Assembly (NCBI GenBank): GCA_036392375.1
Contig: DASVYC010000047.1
Span: forward strand, 1 to 64,000
Direction of reading: 5' to 3'
Length of the DNA: 64,000 nucleotides
Source: JAFEBO01 sp036392375
GTDB taxonomy: Bacteria > Planctomycetota > Phycisphaerae > Phycisphaerales > UBA1924
Under the pieces are notes generated by a model. That model worked only from the letters and a program-made list of their open reading frames with translations. It made no database searches and was not told the DNA's origin. A program made the position numbers and the translations under genes. This document shows, one piece after another, positions 38,202-48,118 of this stretch. Position 1 is the first letter of the stretch. Each line of letters opens with the position of its first letter.

Positions 38202-38804
38202 CTACTCGCCAGGATCGTTGGGCGCCGGAGGGATGGGTTTGTCATTCACGCCCCGGGCGATCGAGGTGAACGCCGCGAAGCCGAACGGCTGCGTGGGCTG
38301 ATCGGGTTCGGCGGTGCGTTGCTCGAGCGCGTTCATGATCCCCTCCGAGAGCGCGTGCAGGCCGCGGATCTCGTGCAGCGGCAGCGTGTACACATCGCCC
38401 TCGGGCGTAACGATCTGGAACACCGAACCCTGCAGCATCATCGAGAGCGCCCGCTCCTGGGCCGTGTTGCCCACGCCGAAGGAGATCAGCGGCCGCACCG
38501 CGGCGATCTGGATCCGCTCGCCGCGGAAGTTGATCACCGCGATCCGCCCGTCCAGCATGCGAGTCTTGCCTTGAGCGTCCGCCTGGGCGGTCTCCATGCT
38601 CAACGCGCACAGCATCTCGCGCAGCACGTTGTGCCAGAGCATCTCGCGATACAGCTTCGTCTGGCGCGGATCGGTCGAGAGCGGCACACCAACCGCAGCC
38701 TCGGGCTGGGTCACCTGCGGCGGCCCCGCTGATTCGTCGTGCTTGGGGTGCCGACGCTTCCGCACCGGGGGCGATTTCTTCTTGGGACGACGGCCTGGAC
38801 GCAT
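38202..38804 (-). CDS. Conserved hypothetical protein
   Basis: This 200-residue protein opens with a basic, Lys/Arg/Pro-rich tail (1-50) and then a mixed alpha/beta body. The body has a segment on alternating hydrophobic strands (GRIAVINFRGERIQIAAVRP and VFQIVTPEGDVYTLPLHEI), which suggests a small beta domain. There is no signal peptide or membrane helix. ATG 38804 was chosen because it opens the basic tail; the frame runs further upstream without a good site. No family is recognised. Confidence 0.55.
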   Translation of the reverse strand: MRPGRRPKKKSPPVRKRRHPKHDESAGPPQVTQPEAAVGVPLSTDPRQTKLYREMLWHNVLREMLCALSMETAQADAQGKTRMLDGRIAVINFRGERIQIAAVRPLISFGVGNTAQERALSMMLQGSVFQIVTPEGDVYTLPLHEIRGLHALSEGIMNALEQRTAEPDQPTQPFGFAAFTSIARGVNDKPIPPAPNDPGE

Positions 38805-38952
38805 GGTCAGAGCGTACCCGGGCGGGCGAGGCGGTGCGAACCGGGCACCCGGCCTTGCGAGACGCGAACCCCAGAACCTGCCTGTCGCGGAAGCATGGGT
38901 GGAATTGTCAACCCACCGCACTCTCACTTGCCGTGGCACGAAAGGCAAGTGT

Positions 38953-40092
38953 TCACTTCGCGTCGCAGAACTCGGTGGCTCGTTTCTCGAGCGTGTCCGC
39001 ACGTTTCCGCAACCCCTCAAACCGCGATCGCCAGCGGGTCGCGCTCGTTCCGGGGCTGAGCCCGATCGCCGCCGTGTTCGGCACCGGGACGCGGAGAATC
39101 TCGGGGCACTCCGTCAGCGCTGTCTCGACCTGGTCGATCTTTAGCTTGGCGCCAAGCAGATGCGACAACGCCGCCGCCCCGGCCAGGTGCTTCACTCCCG
39201 GCCCCGAGACGGTCTTGCCCGGATCGATCTCGAGCGCCTTCTCAGCGCGGTCGAGTTCTCCGTCCGCCGCGTCCACGAGTAGCGCGACGCGATCGCGGCG
39301 ATCGACCAACCGCTGCCCGATCTCGCGAGGACCACGAACATCCAGCCGCGCCAGGCCCAACCGATCGGCGGCGAGCCGCAGGGCCTCGCTCGCGTTGCGA
39401 GCCCGGCCCGCCAGAAGTCCGAGCGCGACCGCGTCATCGATGCCGACCCGCAGCCGCGCGTTGCCCGGATCCGAGATCGGGACAACACGCGAGGCGGGGG
39501 GCTCCGTTGTTGCATCCGCCTTATCATCACTGGTCGTCACCGAACCGGGTCGAGATTCGATCAGCCAGCACTCTTTGCGCGGGTCCACGATGGCGGCACG
39601 CAGCGCGTCGTGCTCGCGAAGCACCGACCAGCCGTCCGCCTTCACCCAACCCTTCGCGTCGTCCCGCAGCGACTTGGGGCTCGCCAGATACTCACTCGAT
39701 TCATCGTCGCGCAAGAGCGTGAGGTCTTGCCTGGCCCAGCACCCGCCGCGAGCGGGCGCTCCCGCGAGGGCGACGCCGAGGGAACCATCGGTGACGAAGA
39801 CCGCGATCGGCAGCTCGGACGCCGCAACGAACTCCCCGAGTGCACGGCTCAGGTCGTACCGCCACGCCCGTCCGCGGATCTCGATCGCGACAATCTGCAC
39901 GCCATCGGCTTTGGCGTGTTCCACTCCCTTCCGGATGTCGTGGAACTGGGCGGCGTGATCCAGCTCGCCCTGCAGTTCCAGCACCATGCCGATCGGCCTC
40001 ACGGGCGGCACGCCGCCGCGAGCGCGGCCTTCGATCGCAACGCACGCGATCACGCAGAACACCACGATTCGTCGCAGCCACCCGCTCGGCAT
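38953..40092 (-). CDS. Exported protein with degenerate NfeD/ClpP-like fold (tentative)
   Basis: This 379-residue protein has a signal peptide (about 1-25). Two parts recall the N-terminal serine-protease domain of NfeD: an early strand-helix set (VAIEIRGR...YDLSRALGEF...LPIAVFVTDGS) and a later block (IDDAVALGLLAGRARNASEALRLAADRLG) resembling the NfeD segment EAxELGLxDGxAxSxxEL. The region around the expected catalytic Ser is GSLGVALAGA, lacking the usual Ala/Gly-rich context, so activity is doubtful. ATG 40092 gives a clean signal sequence. The call rests on pattern only. Confidence 0.45.
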   Translation of the reverse strand: MPSGWLRRIVVFCVIACVAIEGRARGGVPPVRPIGMVLELQGELDHAAQFHDIRKGVEHAKADGVQIVAIEIRGRAWRYDLSRALGEFVAASELPIAVFVTDGSLGVALAGAPARGGCWARQDLTLLRDDESSEYLASPKSLRDDAKGWVKADGWSVLREHDALRAAIVDPRKECWLIESRPGSVTTSDDKADATTEPPASRVVPISDPGNARLRVGIDDAVALGLLAGRARNASEALRLAADRLGLARLDVRGPREIGQRLVDRRDRVALLVDAADGELDRAEKALEIDPGKTVSGPGVKHLAGAAALSHLLGAKLKIDQVETALTECPEILRVPVPNTAAIGLSPGTSATRWRSRFEGLRKRADTLEKRATEFCDAK

Positions 40093-40202
40093 AGTCCACT
40101 CCCGTTGCCCCGATGGGTCTTTCCGGCAGTGTACCAATGGGCGTCCTGACGCCATACCACGGTCGACAACGCCTCGGCTCGATCAGGGGGTGCGGCTCGG
40201 GC

Positions 40203-41330
<1,128 letters not shown>

Positions 41331-41472
41331 CGCACGGGAGAATAGCCGATCGAGCGGCGTTCGTGGCACAGAAACGACCCGCAAGGCCGGCACGCTCGTG
41401 CTTTTTCATGGCGTATGGAACAAACCCGGGACTGGCAATCGATCCCGCCATCCGACCGATGCTCCGGCCGAC

Positions 41473-42321
41473 CTACGCGGGAACGAGCATCACGAGCTTC
41501 TGGCTGGGCATATCGATCTCCGCCACCCGTTCGCGTGCGAACGCCAGCGTCGCTCGCTCGATCTCCGCAAAGAAGTGCACGAAGAAGTCCCTGGCATCGG
41601 GCGCCGCGCTCATGCTCAGCACCTTCTGCATGCACGCACGCACGTTGTGAAAGTGCGCCCGCCCGGCGCTGTCCGGGCCGTCGAGCCCCATCGGATCGTT
41701 CGAGAAGAACGCGAACGAACGGACGGCCGCGATGCGCAGCCCTGCGCGACGGACCGATTCCTCGAAGGCGTAGCGGCTGCGGACAAGCATCCACTCGGTG
41801 CGGTAGTTGTCGCGTGGAAGATACTCGGTCGTCACGATCGCGCCGCCGGTCTCCACGTGCGACCGCAGGTTCCGCAGGGCTTGCTCGAAGAGGTCCTGTT
41901 CGGGGATATGGAACAGGACGTTGGCGACATTGATCAGATCAAACTTCGCGCCCAGGTGGAGCGTCGGGTCGGCGATGTTCGCGAGCTGAAACGTCGCGCG
42001 GGCGGCATTGTTCTGATCCTGGGACCACCGACGCAGCAGCTCCACGGATGACGCCGCAAAGTCGATTCCCGTGAACGACGCGGGTGTGAAACGAGAAAGG
42101 AAGAAACGGACCCATCGTCCCGATCCCGACCCGACATCAAGGATGCGGGCGCCGTTGGGCGTTCGTCCGAGATCGGCCAGGAACGCTTCGTACGCGGGGT
42201 ACAGGACCGCGTCCTCGACAGGGCTCGAATACGAAAGGTCCTTCGCCGATGTCGCGCGGCCGGACTGATCTCGCCACTGTGTCTCGTAGTACGACCGGAT
42301 GTCTTCCTGGGTCATCGGCAT
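41473..42321 (-). CDS. Class I SAM-dependent methyltransferase
   Basis: This 282-residue enzyme has motif I ILDVGSGSG (60-68), an acidic end of strand 2 (TGIDFAASSV) and motif IV region VANVLFHIP. The N-terminal YYETQWRDQ is common in methyltransferases of surface glycans and small metabolites. A GGGAG 7 nt before ATG 42321 fixes the start, although the frame is open upstream to the next gene. It follows a gene of unknown function (42468-43187) on the same strand by 146 bp. The acceptor is unknown. Confidence 0.82.
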   Translation of the reverse strand: MPMTQEDIRSYYETQWRDQSGRATSAKDLSYSSPVEDAVLYPAYEAFLADLGRTPNGARILDVGSGSGRWVRFFLSRFTPASFTGIDFAASSVELLRRWSQDQNNAARATFQLANIADPTLHLGAKFDLINVANVLFHIPEQDLFEQALRNLRSHVETGGAIVTTEYLPRDNYRTEWMLVRSRYAFEESVRRAGLRIAAVRSFAFFSNDPMGLDGPDSAGRAHFHNVRACMQKVLSMSAAPDARDFFVHFFAEIERATLAFARERVAEIDMPSQKLVMLVPA

Positions 42322-42467
42322 CGGCGTCTCCCGTCGCTCGATCCATCGACCGACGATGCCCGACAAGCCAGAAAAACCCCGAAGTTGGTCCGAGAATCGC
42401 GCGAGCAGAGCGCGCCCCAAGGCGTCAGCGGGCGTGGCGTACGCACACGCTCGCAAGGCCGACCGGT

Positions 42468-43187
42468 TCAACTGCTGCCGTCGCGCATCCGCTCCACGCC
42501 CTCGGGGAACGGATAGCTCGGGAACACGCCCACGTTCGCGAACTTCCACATGAGGGGCGATGTGTACACGTCGCCCCTGAAGCCCGCGTGGTACATGGTC
42601 TTCAGCACGGCCTCGAAGCTGGGTTCGCTTTTCGCGTCGGCGCTGTTGCCGCCGGTCACGAGCCGGTTGGCGCGGGCATTGAGGAAGCTGACGCTGCACA
42701 CCGGCCCGCGGTCGCGCCGGTCGGCGAGCATCTTCGACACCGTCACGAAGCCGCGGTGCAGGTCGTCAATCGTGAAGTGATCGCGCCCCTTGGGACGCAG
42801 CAGCGCCAGGATCAGCACGCTGTCCAGATCAAACTTCAGGACATACGGCTCGCGGTCGTGGGCGGCGTGCACGCTCACGCTCTCCTGGAACAGCCTGGCG
42901 TAGCTGGTCACGCTCCTGGCCGACCATTGGCTCGTCGTCACGAGCTCGCAGAGCTGGGCGATGATGCCGTGCGAGTTGTCCGAGTCGTTCACGCCGCAGA
43001 CGACGGTGCGGTATCGCCCGTCGAGGATGTCGCGGAGCATGTCCTGCCCCCACAGGATGCGGAGCCGCTGGCCGGGCTGCAGCTTCCCGCCCGAGCCGGG
43101 CAGCAGCGAGACGCGATCGGGAAAGTGCTCGGCGGAAAGAAGCGATTCGGCGTCGCCCTCGTAGAGGCGGACTGGGTTGGTCGGCAT
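42468..43187 (-). CDS. Conserved hypothetical protein
   Basis: This 239-residue protein has no signal peptide or membrane helix. It reads as an alpha/beta fold with a possible beta barrel near the N-terminus (GQRLRILWGQDML) and a Cys-containing strand (RTVVCGVND). A well-formed middle helix region follows. ATG 43187 has a near GAGGAG upstream. I do not recognise a family, and the neighbours (methyltransferase downstream) give no firm hint. Confidence 0.5.
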   Translation of the reverse strand: MPTNPVRLYEGDAESLLSAEHFPDRVSLLPGSGGKLQPGQRLRILWGQDMLRDILDGRYRTVVCGVNDSDNSHGIIAQLCELVTTSQWSARSVTSYARLFQESVSVHAAHDREPYVLKFDLDSVLILALLRPKGRDHFTIDDLHRGFVTVSKMLADRRDRGPVCSVSFLNARANRLVTGGNSADAKSEPSFEAVLKTMYHAGFRGDVYTSPLMWKFANVGVFPSYPFPEGVERMRDGSS

Positions 43188-43401
43188 GGCATACTCCTCG
43201 GGACCTCGGCTCCAGAATAGCACCAGCGCCGACATGCGTACGCCCGCGGCGGCCGCGGGTTCGGGCGCGGGACGCCGCACACACCGCTTCTCGCGTGTGT
43301 CCGCAGCGCCCCTCCGACGCAACCCCAACGCCGCGCCCCGCCGAGCATCCAACTTAGCTGACGCCACGCCTCATGCGACAACGAACCGGCTTGTTGTACC
43401 C

Positions 43402-43420
43402 CATGCTACACTGTAGCATG
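43402..43420. promoter_or_regulatory. 19-bp perfect palindrome overlapping a start codon (operator-like)
   Basis: CATGCTACA and TGTAGCATG flank a single C. The right arm includes the ATG at 43418. The core TACA-C-TGTA resembles the TACAnnTGTA operators of BlaI/MecI/CopY repressors but has one spacer base instead of two. Bound protein would block initiation directly. Confidence 0.55.
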
Positions 43421-44254
43421 CGCTACTCTTTCCTGATCATCGCCGCGGCCTGCTCCACCGCCCACGCTTCAGACAAGGACGCATTCACGCTCTTGAGCCC
43501 CACCCCCCGCGAGCTGATGCGTGCGGTCGACACCGATCGCCCCGACACCACCGAGAGCCCCCACACCGTCGACGCCGGCCACTTCCAGTTCGAGTGGAGC
43601 TTCGCCGACTTCTCGTACGACCGCCGCAACGACGCGGGCGAGACCGCACGCGTCTGGGAGGTCGCGCCCGTCAACATCAAGATCGGCCTGCTCAACAACA
43701 CCGACATCCAGTTCCTGCTCACGCCTTACATCCGCGAACGCACCACCGATCGGGCCACCGACTCGACCACAACCATTGACGGCTTCGGCGACGCCACCAT
43801 CCGACTCAAGCAGAACATCGTCGGCAACGACGAGGGTGACTTCGCGCTCGCGATCATGCCCTTTATCACCCTCCCCCCCGCCAAGCGGTCACTCGGGGTA
43901 GGCGACGTCGAGTGCGGCATCATCGTGCCCATGGGCTTTGACCTCCCCAACGAGTTCAGCCTCGGGCTCATGGGCGAGATCGACATCGTCCGCAGCGCCG
44001 ACCGCAGCCGCTACGTGGTCGACTTCGTGCACACTGCCACCATCAACCGCCGCATCGCGGGCGACCTCTCCGGCTTCATCGAGTACGCCGGGTTCCACAA
44101 CTTCAACAACGACGAGGACTACCGCGCCTCGTTCAACTGCGGCCTGGTTTACGAGTTCACCCCCGACTTCCGCCTCGATGCTGGTATCCGAGTGGGTCTG
44201 ACCGAGGCCGCCGAGGATCTGGGCGTCTTCGTCGGCGGGACGTATCGGGATTGA
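43418..44254 (+). CDS. Predicted outer-membrane transporter-like protein (MetA-pathway type)
   Basis: This 278-residue protein has a short signal peptide (about 1-17, ending AHA). The body is a series of amphipathic strands (FQFEWSFADF, NIKIGLLNN, LAIMPFITLPP, FDLPNEFSLG), and it ends in GGTYRD. The pattern TDRPD-TTESP near the start and the barrel plan resemble the family described as transporters of the MetA phenol-degradation pathway. No Shine-Dalgarno precedes ATG 43418; an in-frame ATG at 43403 is the left arm of the palindrome. Activity is not shown by sequence. Confidence 0.68.
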   Translation: MRYSFLIIAAACSTAHASDKDAFTLLSPTPRELMRAVDTDRPDTTESPHTVDAGHFQFEWSFADFSYDRRNDAGETARVWEVAPVNIKIGLLNNTDIQFLLTPYIRERTTDRATDSTTTIDGFGDATIRLKQNIVGNDEGDFALAIMPFITLPPAKRSLGVGDVECGIIVPMGFDLPNEFSLGLMGEIDIVRSADRSRYVVDFVHTATINRRIAGDLSGFIEYAGFHNFNNDEDYRASFNCGLVYEFTPDFRLDAGIRVGLTEAAEDLGVFVGGTYRD

Positions 44255-44293
44255 ACAGCCTCGGAGCGTTCGGACCGGCATTCTCCGGGAGGG

Positions 44294-44322
44294 TTGACCC
44301 GCACCATATGTTTGTGTACACT
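44294..44322 (+). promoter_or_regulatory. Sigma-70-like promoter of the DUF2339 gene
   Basis: TTGACC (44294-44299) and TACACT (44317-44322) are exactly 17 bp apart. The start of transcription would fall near 44329, about 30 bp before the GTG start at 44360, which has GGAGG in between. This is the best promoter match in the window. Confidence 0.65.
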
Positions 44323-44359
44323 AACTTGTTGACGGAGACCGTTTCCCCGGAGGTGCTGG

Positions 44360-47317
44360 GTGGACGACAACGCGCATGCGAAGCTGGACCGGCTCGAACG
44401 CCAGCTGACGCGGGTGGAAGAGATGCTCGCGAAGCTGGTCCCGCAGGCTGTTGGGCGGGAGCTGCCACCGCCGGCGTCTGAGCTGCTGATCGCCGCCACG
44501 GAAGTCCTGGAAGAGTCGCCAGCGATTCCGGATGGGTCCCACCTCGAGGCTCCGCCGTCGTCGCTAAGCGAGACGTTTTTGCCGCAGAAGTGGGGAGTTA
44601 CCGCGATGGAGTCGGAGCCGCCAGCGGCTCTGAGCAACGCTCCTCTTGATGCGTCGGACACTCCGAAGCACGAAGATGAAACGATGGACACCGCGGCCGC
44701 GGTATCCGGCGACGCGCCCGCGAAGGCGCGTGGAGCGGAGGCAACCGTGGTACGCCCCGCCGCGTTCGAGCCTCGCGTGGCAGCCTCACACGCCACGCCC
44801 CCATCCCGCGGCGGCCGGGCGATGCCTGATCCGGTCGACTGGACGCGTCTCGAGAATCTCATCGCGGGCCGGTGGTATGCGTTGTTGGGCGCGCTTGTCG
44901 TCACGATCGGCGTGGCGCTCTTCGTGCAGTTCGCGGTGAAGCAGGGATGGCTGGCGCAGATCTCGGTCTCGGCGCGGTGCATGCTCGGCTCAGCATTGGG
45001 CTTTGTGCTCATCGCTGCCGGCGAGTGGGCGCGGCGGAAGGTCAACGAGTGGGCCTCGGTCGGCCTGACGGCCGGCGGCCTCGGCGCGGTGTACGTCTCG
45101 GCGTACGCCGCGTACGCGCTCTACAAGCTGCTCGACCCCGGCACGGCACTGCTGCTCCTTGCAGGCGTGGCGGGGCTGGGGATCGCGATCTCCGCACTCA
45201 CGAGCCTGAGCGCGGTGGCGCTCGTCTCCCTGACGGGGGCGTATCTGGCGCCGATCATCGCGTCGTCGGGCCGGGAAGGTCACGTGTACGTGCCGGCATA
45301 CTGGGTCGCGTTGCTGACGGTCGGCCTGGTGCTCAGCGTCCTCAAGGGTGGAAACTTCGTCTTCTGCCGGGCGGTCACGACCTTGGCAACGCTCGGTTTC
45401 GGCTTTGGCTGGTGCATGGAGTTCGCCAAGGACTCGCCTTGGATCGGGGCAGCGTTCCTGGGCGTGGCGTGGCTCGGGATGCACGCAGAGCTGTGGTACA
45501 CGGCTGCACGGGCGGATCGCCAGGGATCGCCGGAGCCGTACGAGCGCGATCTCAACACGCTGAACGAGGCCGAACCCCTTGCGATCTTCCGGACGATGCG
45601 TCTTCGCTCGCTCGCGAGCCTCACCTACACCGCTTGGGCGGTGCTGCTGGGTCTGCACGCGGCCACGGAATCCGCCGCGATGGAACGCAGCGCGGCCCCG
45701 GGTTTTGGATTCGCCGCCACGCTCGTGCTCGCGAGCTTGATCGTCGGAACACATCGGGTACTCAACCTGCGGCCGGTGTCGCGCCGAGAGGTCCTCGCGG
45801 CGACTCTGATGTGCATGTCCGGCACGCTGCTGATCGCGACGGTCGCGATCGCGCTCTCGGGATTCGCCCAGGCGCTGACGCTGTGCGCGATCGGTCTGGG
45901 AGCGTTGGTTGCCTCGCGGTTGCTGCGAGCCCGCGTGCTCGATCTCTACGGGATGCTCGTGCTCGCGTTCGCCACACTCCGGATCGCGGTCTTTGATTCG
46001 TGGCAGCTGCCGAGCAACGCACCCGCGCTTGAGCTGCTGGGCTTCCATCTGACTTCCTGGTCGGCGTCGACGGCGGGCGTCGCGGTCGCGTGGCTGGCCT
46101 ACGCCGCGGCACAGATCGTCCTCGAGCGCGTGCGTCCGGAAGACGAGGGCGGCATGCCGGTCGAGTTCCGTCTCGGTTCCTTCCTCCGGCTCGATCGGCC
46201 CGAGTGGCGGATGATCGCGAACTTCACGCTGTCGCTCGGCATCCTGCTGCTCGGCGTATCGCTGTTGCACGAACGGGCCGAGCAGTACTCGTTGGCGACG
46301 GCCGCCGTTTCGACGGCGCTCGCCGTCGCGTTGGCGTCGCACTGGCGGAAGTCACTGCCAATCGCGGCGTTCGGCGGCGCGCTGCTGGTGCCCGCGGCGG
46401 TCATGACGTTGCTGGTCGATTGGTACGGATGGAGCGTGACCTCCGGCGCGACCCCGGATGCGGGGCTCGGCCTAGTGCTCAGCTTCAAGATGCTGTGCGG
46501 CTGGTACTACGCCCTTGCCGCGATCCTGATCGCGTGGATCTACGCCGACCAGTGGGGCATCGCCCGCTGGTTCACGCGTGCAATCGGTCTGAGCGGCGCG
46601 GCGATGCTCGTGCTCGCCGTCTCGCACGCTCAGTCAGACACGTCGTCGCTCTGTTTCGCGTGGCTGGCGCTGTGTGGTGCGTTCACCTTCGCGAGTCGGC
46701 ACAGCCGCGGCCTGGCATTCGGTGCGGCATCTCCGGCGCTCTGGCTGTTCGTGATGATGGCCTGGATCGTCTCCTTTGTGTTCAATCGCTGGACGGACGC
46801 GCCGAATGCGGTGCTGCTCTATCCGGGACTGTGGATCGGGCTCGGGCTCGCGGCCTTGTGTCGCTTCATCGCGTTCTCGGCACTGGTCCGTCGAGAGAAG
46901 CTCACGCCGACACGCTTGCTGCAGACTTCATGGGCTCTGTGCGTCTTGATCGTTCTGGTGTCGACCAGCCTCGAGGTTGCTCGTACCGCAGGACTGCTCG
47001 CAGTCGATCCGGCGTCGCGTGGAGCTGCGATGAGCGTCTGGTGGGGCGTGTTCGCGATCGGGCTTTTGGTAATTGGGTTCCGTCGCATGGACGCGCACAC
47101 GCGGCGAGCGGGGCTTGCTCTGCTCGCGCTTGGTGTCGCCAAGGCGCTCATCTTTGATCTCGCGAGTGTCTCGCCCGGCTGGCGTTCCGTCAGCGTCGTC
47201 GTGCTGGGCCTCTTCATGGTCGGCGTGGGCGTCATCTACGCCCAGATCTCCCGCCGCCTTGCCAACCAGCACCCCGACCCGAGCCCCACCCCCGACCGCG
47301 CAACAGACATCCTCTAG
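44360..47317 (+). CDS. DUF2339 family multi-spanning membrane protein
   Basis: This 985-residue protein has a short coiled-coil start (DRLERQLTRVEEMLAKL), about 150 hydrophilic residues, and then more than 20 hydrophobic helices to the end. The first helix block (RWYALLGALVVTIGVALFVQFAVKQGW) is the DUF2339 hallmark. GTG 44360 with GGAGG 7 nt upstream is the start. It has its own promoter and is a single gene. DUF2339 proteins are widespread in Gram-negative bacteria with no assigned reaction; a role in envelope stability or transport is speculative. Confidence 0.85.
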   Translation: MDDNAHAKLDRLERQLTRVEEMLAKLVPQAVGRELPPPASELLIAATEVLEESPAIPDGSHLEAPPSSLSETFLPQKWGVTAMESEPPAALSNAPLDASDTPKHEDETMDTAAAVSGDAPAKARGAEATVVRPAAFEPRVAASHATPPSRGGRAMPDPVDWTRLENLIAGRWYALLGALVVTIGVALFVQFAVKQGWLAQISVSARCMLGSALGFVLIAAGEWARRKVNEWASVGLTAGGLGAVYVSAYAAYALYKLLDPGTALLLLAGVAGLGIAISALTSLSAVALVSLTGAYLAPIIASSGREGHVYVPAYWVALLTVGLVLSVLKGGNFVFCRAVTTLATLGFGFGWCMEFAKDSPWIGAAFLGVAWLGMHAELWYTAARADRQGSPEPYERDLNTLNEAEPLAIFRTMRLRSLASLTYTAWAVLLGLHAATESAAMERSAAPGFGFAATLVLASLIVGTHRVLNLRPVSRREVLAATLMCMSGTLLIATVAIALSGFAQALTLCAIGLGALVASRLLRARVLDLYGMLVLAFATLRIAVFDSWQLPSNAPALELLGFHLTSWSASTAGVAVAWLAYAAAQIVLERVRPEDEGGMPVEFRLGSFLRLDRPEWRMIANFTLSLGILLLGVSLLHERAEQYSLATAAVSTALAVALASHWRKSLPIAAFGGALLVPAAVMTLLVDWYGWSVTSGATPDAGLGLVLSFKMLCGWYYALAAILIAWIYADQWGIARWFTRAIGLSGAAMLVLAVSHAQSDTSSLCFAWLALCGAFTFASRHSRGLAFGAASPALWLFVMMAWIVSFVFNRWTDAPNAVLLYPGLWIGLGLAALCRFIAFSALVRREKLTPTRLLQTSWALCVLIVLVSTSLEVARTAGLLAVDPASRGAAMSVWWGVFAIGLLVIGFRRMDAHTRRAGLALLALGVAKALIFDLASVSPGWRSVSVVVLGLFMVGVGVIYAQISRRLANQHPDPSPTPDRATDIL

Positions 47318-47321
47318 CCCG

Positions 47322-47362
47322 AAGCCTCAAGTCCTAAGCCCTAAGTCCTAAGACCTAAGCCC
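47322..47362. repeat. Heptamer array between convergent genes
   Basis: A 7-bp unit of the form AAGYCCT (AAGCCTC, AAGTCCT, AAGCCCT, AAGTCCT, AAGACCT, AAGCCCT) runs for about 40 bp and stops at the ferredoxin stop codon. It fills the whole gap between two convergent genes. Confidence 0.8.
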
Positions 47363-47629
47363 TCATCCCTTCGCCTTGTAATAATCCAGATTCACCTGCA
47401 CGAACTTGTTCCACTCACCCGGCAGGTCTTCCTGTGGGAAGATCGCCTTTACCGGGCACTCGTCCACGCACAAGCCGCAGTCGATGCAGGTGTCGGGATC
47501 GATGTACAGCTGATCGGTCTTTCCGAAATCAGCCTCGGCCTTGGTGGGGTGGATGCAGTCAACCGGGCACACCTCGACGCACGAGGTGTCCTTGGTTCCA
47601 ACGCAGGGTTCAGCGATGACATGGGGCAT
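47363..47629 (-). CDS. 7Fe-type ferredoxin ([3Fe-4S][4Fe-4S])
   Basis: This 88-residue electron carrier has Cys at 9, 17, 21, 25, 48, 51, 54 and 58. The spacing C9-x7-C17-x3-C21-P then C48-x2-C51-x2-C54-x3-C58-P matches the Azotobacter-type ferredoxin, in which Cys 9, 17 and 58 hold a 3Fe-4S cluster and 21, 48, 51 and 54 a 4Fe-4S cluster, with one spare Cys at 25. The C-terminal helix is shorter than in the 106-residue classical protein. No partner oxidoreductase is adjacent. Confidence 0.93.
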   Translation of the reverse strand: MPHVIAEPCVGTKDTSCVEVCPVDCIHPTKAEADFGKTDQLYIDPDTCIDCGLCVDECPVKAIFPQEDLPGEWNKFVQVNLDYYKAKG

Positions 47630-47799
47630 AGCGCCGGATGGTAGCTCTCGGCGAGCGGCCGGTAAGCGACACCCGAGAGGGTGAAGGGGAAGACGTCGTG
47701 AAGGGGTGACGAAGTTCCCCGCTCACGCCGAGGCGCCCACGAACGGCATACGCGCGCACCGATGCACCCCAACACCCCCGCACCCCTTCACAACTTCAA

Positions 47800-47883
47800 T
47801 GCGGGCGACAGGACTTGAACCTGCAGGGCCTTGCGGCCACGGGAACCTAAATCCCGCGCGTTTGCCAATTCCGCCACGCCCGC
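47800..47883 (-). tRNA. tRNA-Leu (anticodon UAG)
   Basis: On the minus strand the sequence folds as a full cloverleaf: the acceptor pairs GCGGGCG with CGCCCGC, the T-arm contains GGTTCAAGTCC, and the long variable arm (GTGGCCGCAAGGCC) is typical of leucine. The anticodon stem CGGGA/TCCCG encloses loop TTTAGGT, giving anticodon UAG. The discriminator base is A, as required for leucine. CCA is not encoded. Confidence 0.95.
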
Positions 47884-48118
47884 GTGGGTCGTCATTCTAA
47901 CCCCCCCTCCCACCACACCCCCTGCCCACCTCCCCGCGTTCGCCGCCCAGGGCCGGCGACCATCCCCAGAGGGTTCACCGGCACTTCTCACGCCCCGTGC
48001 AAGCGAAGGCCGACGAAAGGCAACAAGCTGATGACAAGGCGATCCCACCGGAGTGTCCGCCGCGTCAGCCAAGAGGCAGCAACCCTGCCACCCTCGCACC
48101 ACCGCCGCAGACCAACCC

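Noticed and set aside
42322..42467. N-terminal extension of the methyltransferase gene
   Set aside because: The frame stays open upstream, but a good ribosome site sits directly before ATG 42321 and the extension has no conserved pattern.
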